64,000 bases of DNA from Collinsella aerofaciens (lineage in GTDB: Bacteria > Actinomycetota > Coriobacteriia > Coriobacteriales > Coriobacteriaceae): positions 1,550,001 to 1,614,000 of the forward strand of contig NZ_CP084004.1 in the NCBI RefSeq assembly GCF_020181355.1, in the 5' to 3' direction. Below are positions 62,222 to 64,000 of this stretch, one piece after another; position 1 is the first letter of the stretch, and every line of letters starts with the position of its first letter. Below the pieces are notes generated by a model, which was not told where the DNA came from, searched no databases, and saw only the letters and a program-made list of their open reading frames with translations. The position numbers and the translations under genes are program-made.

Positions 62222-63148
62222 ATGGAAGCACAGGAAAACTCCAAGACTGAGCAAAAAGTTCAGACGCCCAAGAAGCGCGAGCTGGCGCTCGTATCGCGCA
62301 GTACCTATATCAAGGAGAAGGCGCTGCAGTGGATCTTCTTTGCCTGCGCGTTCTTGGCGGTCGTTACCGTCATCCTGATTTTTGTCTTTACCACGTACTC
62401 GGCGCTGCCCGTCTTTACTGACATCGGTCTGGCGGACTTCTTTAGCTTTACGTGGGCGCCTTCCGAGGGCCACTACGGCATCTTGTCGCTGCTTGCCGGC
62501 TCGGGTCTGGTGACCGTCGGTGCGCTCGCCATGGGCGTGCCGCTGGGCGTGGGTACGGCCGTTTACCTGGTCGAGATTGCCAGCAAGCGCGTGCGCAAGC
62601 TCATCAGCCCCGCCGTTGACCTGTTGGCCGGCATCCCTTCTATCATCTATGGTTTCTTTGGCATGATCATCATCCGCCCGTTTATCGCACAACTGACCGG
62701 CGGCCTTGGTTTTGGTGCGCTGACGGCGTGGTTTGTGCTCGCCATCATGATCGTCCCTACCATCACCACGCTCACCATCGATGCTCTCAATTCCATTCCC
62801 ATGGGCATTCGCGAGGCATCGTATGCCATGGGCGCCACCAAGTGGCAGACCATCTATAAGGTCGTGCTACCTGCCGCGAAGCTGGGTATCGTTGATGCCA
62901 TCGTGCTGGGTATGGGCCGTGCCATCGGCGAGACCATGGCCGTGCTCATGGTCGTAGGTAACGCCCCGGTTATTCCCGACAGCATTGCGAGCCCTATCTC
63001 GACGCTCACGAGCCAGATCGCGCTCGACATGAGCTATTCCTCGGGTCTGCATCGCTCGGCGCTGTTCGGCATGGGCGTGGTCCTGTTTATCATCTCCGCC
63101 ACGCTGGTGGGCATCGTCCGTCTGATTTCCAAGAAGAAGAGGGGGTAG
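62222..63148 (+). CDS. pstC: Phosphate transporter permease PstC
   Basis: 308 residues. The N-terminal cytoplasmic tail (about 30 residues) precedes six helices. The ABC permease loop is seen as PMGIREASYAMGATKWQTIYKVVLPAAKLGIVDAIVLGMGRAIGET, given here only as the diagnostic EAA-type region around residues 200-245. It pairs with PstA to form the channel. ATG 62222 has AAGGGGAG 8 nt upstream; the start follows the pstS stop by 1 nt. Confidence 0.93.
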   Translation: MEAQENSKTEQKVQTPKKRELALVSRSTYIKEKALQWIFFACAFLAVVTVILIFVFTTYSALPVFTDIGLADFFSFTWAPSEGHYGILSLLAGSGLVTVGALAMGVPLGVGTAVYLVEIASKRVRKLISPAVDLLAGIPSIIYGFFGMIIIRPFIAQLTGGLGFGALTAWFVLAIMIVPTITTLTIDALNSIPMGIREASYAMGATKWQTIYKVVLPAAKLGIVDAIVLGMGRAIGETMAVLMVVGNAPVIPDSIASPISTLTSQIALDMSYSSGLHRSALFGMGVVLFIISATLVGIVRLISKKKRG

Positions 63149-63151
63149 GCT

Positions 63152-64000
63152 ATGTCCGATTCCGTTGACACGACGGTCGATACGACCTCGTCGCGCGAGC
63201 GCATCAAGCGTGCCCTTTCCCACGGCAAGAAGGGCCGCATCAACAAGGACCTGTCCAACAAGATCATGCTTTGCGTGTTTCGTGCCGCTGCCTACATCAC
63301 CACGCTGGTGCTGGTCGCTATCATCGCCTACGTGGTCATCAACGGCCTGCCACACATCTCGCTCGACTTTATCTTCGGTTGGCCCCAGGGCGTCAACGCC
63401 GAGGGCGGAATTTGGCCCACGATCGTCTCGACCGTCTACGTGACGGCGCTCGCCATGCTTATCTGCACGCCGATCGCTGTGCTGGCAGCCGTCTATCTGG
63501 CCGAGTACGCCAAGCAGGGCAAGGTCGTCGAGCTCATTCGCTACGCTGCTGACGCTTTGGCCTCGGTGCCCTCCATCGTTATGGGCCTGTTTGGCTACGC
63601 CTTGTTTGTCGAGGCCATGGGCCTGGGCCTTTCGATGGTCTCGGCCGCCCTGGCACTCGCGCTCTTGATGCTTCCCATCGTCATGCGTACCACCGAAGAG
63701 GCCATTCGCGCCGTTCCGCGCTATATCCGCTGGGGCGCATATGGCCTGGGCGCCACCAAGTGGCAGGTTGTCTCCAAGATCGTGCTTCCTTCTGCCTTTG
63801 GCCGTATTGCCACGGGCATCGTTCTCGCCATCGGCCGTGCCATTGGCGAGACCGCGGTGGTGCTCTATACCATGGGGCAGGCCATCAATCTACCTATTTC
63901 GCCGCTCGATTCCGGCCGCCCCATGACGGTTCACCTGTATCTGCTTGCCAACGACGGCATCAACATGAACGCAGCCTACGGCACCGCGCTCTTGCTGATG
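63152..64000 (+). CDS. pstA: Phosphate transporter permease PstA, truncated by the window end
   Basis: 283 codons are visible with no stop before the window edge. MSDSVDTTVDTTSSRERIK is a hydrophilic N terminus; helices start near residue 42. The permease motif region GAYGLGATKWQVVSKIVLP and AIGRAIGETAVVLYTMG matches the PstA loop. It starts 3 nt after the pstC stop with GAGGGGG upstream. The ATPase gene pstB would be expected just beyond the window. Confidence 0.92.
   Translation, partial: MSDSVDTTVDTTSSRERIKRALSHGKKGRINKDLSNKIMLCVFRAAAYITTLVLVAIIAYVVINGLPHISLDFIFGWPQGVNAEGGIWPTIVSTVYVTALAMLICTPIAVLAAVYLAEYAKQGKVVELIRYAADALASVPSIVMGLFGYALFVEAMGLGLSMVSAALALALLMLPIVMRTTEEAIRAVPRYIRWGAYGLGATKWQVVSKIVLPSAFGRIATGIVLAIGRAIGETAVVLYTMGQAINLPISPLDSGRPMTVHLYLLANDGINMNAAYGTALLLM

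Overview
The window looks like a chromosomal segment of an actinobacterium of the class Coriobacteriia, most likely Collinsella or a close relative. The DNA is GC-rich, Shine-Dalgarno sequences are strong, the division and cell-wall cluster runs mraZ to ftsZ without ftsA, and there is fermentative acetate (ackA, pta) and arginine-deiminase metabolism. Genus assignment is inferred from protein style and gene order, not from a database search. I found no rRNA, tRNA, CRISPR array, prophage or insertion sequence.

Layout. 1-2.9 kb: a small membrane protein, an FxLYD-type membrane-anchored protein and an HTH protein plus Ser/Thr kinase pair. 2.9-7.2 kb: a secreted coiled-coil cell-wall hydrolase, a MOSC protein, and an ATP-grasp ligase with an Asp/Glu racemase. 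7.4-10.9 kb (minus strand): an ECF transporter operon (TrpP-like S component, fused double ATPase, EcfT) preceded by a leader peptide with three consecutive Trp codons and a terminator. 11-18.4 kb: a surface C69 dipeptidase, a lipid kinase with a tiny membrane protein, RNase D, a YugP-type protease, exonuclease VII and a HIT protein. 18.6-22.2 kb: two tandem acetate kinases facing pta. 22.4-31.4 kb: UDP-galactopyranose mutase plus glycosyltransferase, a P1-family peptidase, Maf, DJ-1/PfpI, an RNA m5U methyltransferase and polyphosphate kinase. 31.4-39 kb: an arginine deiminase region with two apparently identical arcA copies around an aminotransferase, then ornithine carbamoyltransferase and a YfcC-type carrier. 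39.5-44.4 kb: a DUF1846 protein, a winged-helix protein, CTP synthase and a XerD-type recombinase. 44.9-60.4 kb: the dcw cluster. 60.6-64 kb: PgeF and the phosphate transporter genes pstS, pstC and a truncated pstA.

How the parts fit. The dcw cluster supplies peptidoglycan precursors and the divisome. The racemase and ATP-grasp pair may make the D-amino-acid cross-bridge, and the hydrolase may remodel the wall. Closely similar dyad motifs lie in front of the hydrolase gene, mraZ and ftsZ, suggesting a shared regulator; FtsR, the MerR-type regulator of ftsZ in Corynebacterium, is the natural candidate. The two arcA promoters share paired ACCGTTC boxes at the same distances from the start codon.

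The most unusual signals are: (1) the Trp-Trp-Trp leader and attenuator in front of the TrpP-like ECF operon, with a 21-nt inverted repeat that ties the leader codons to sequence beyond the terminator; (2) the shared cell-wall and division operators; (3) identical arcA genes with diverged flanks; (4) an acetate kinase paralog changed at three active-site motif positions; (5) families of nested intergenic palindromes, including two facing copies with a conserved core and unrelated outer arms.
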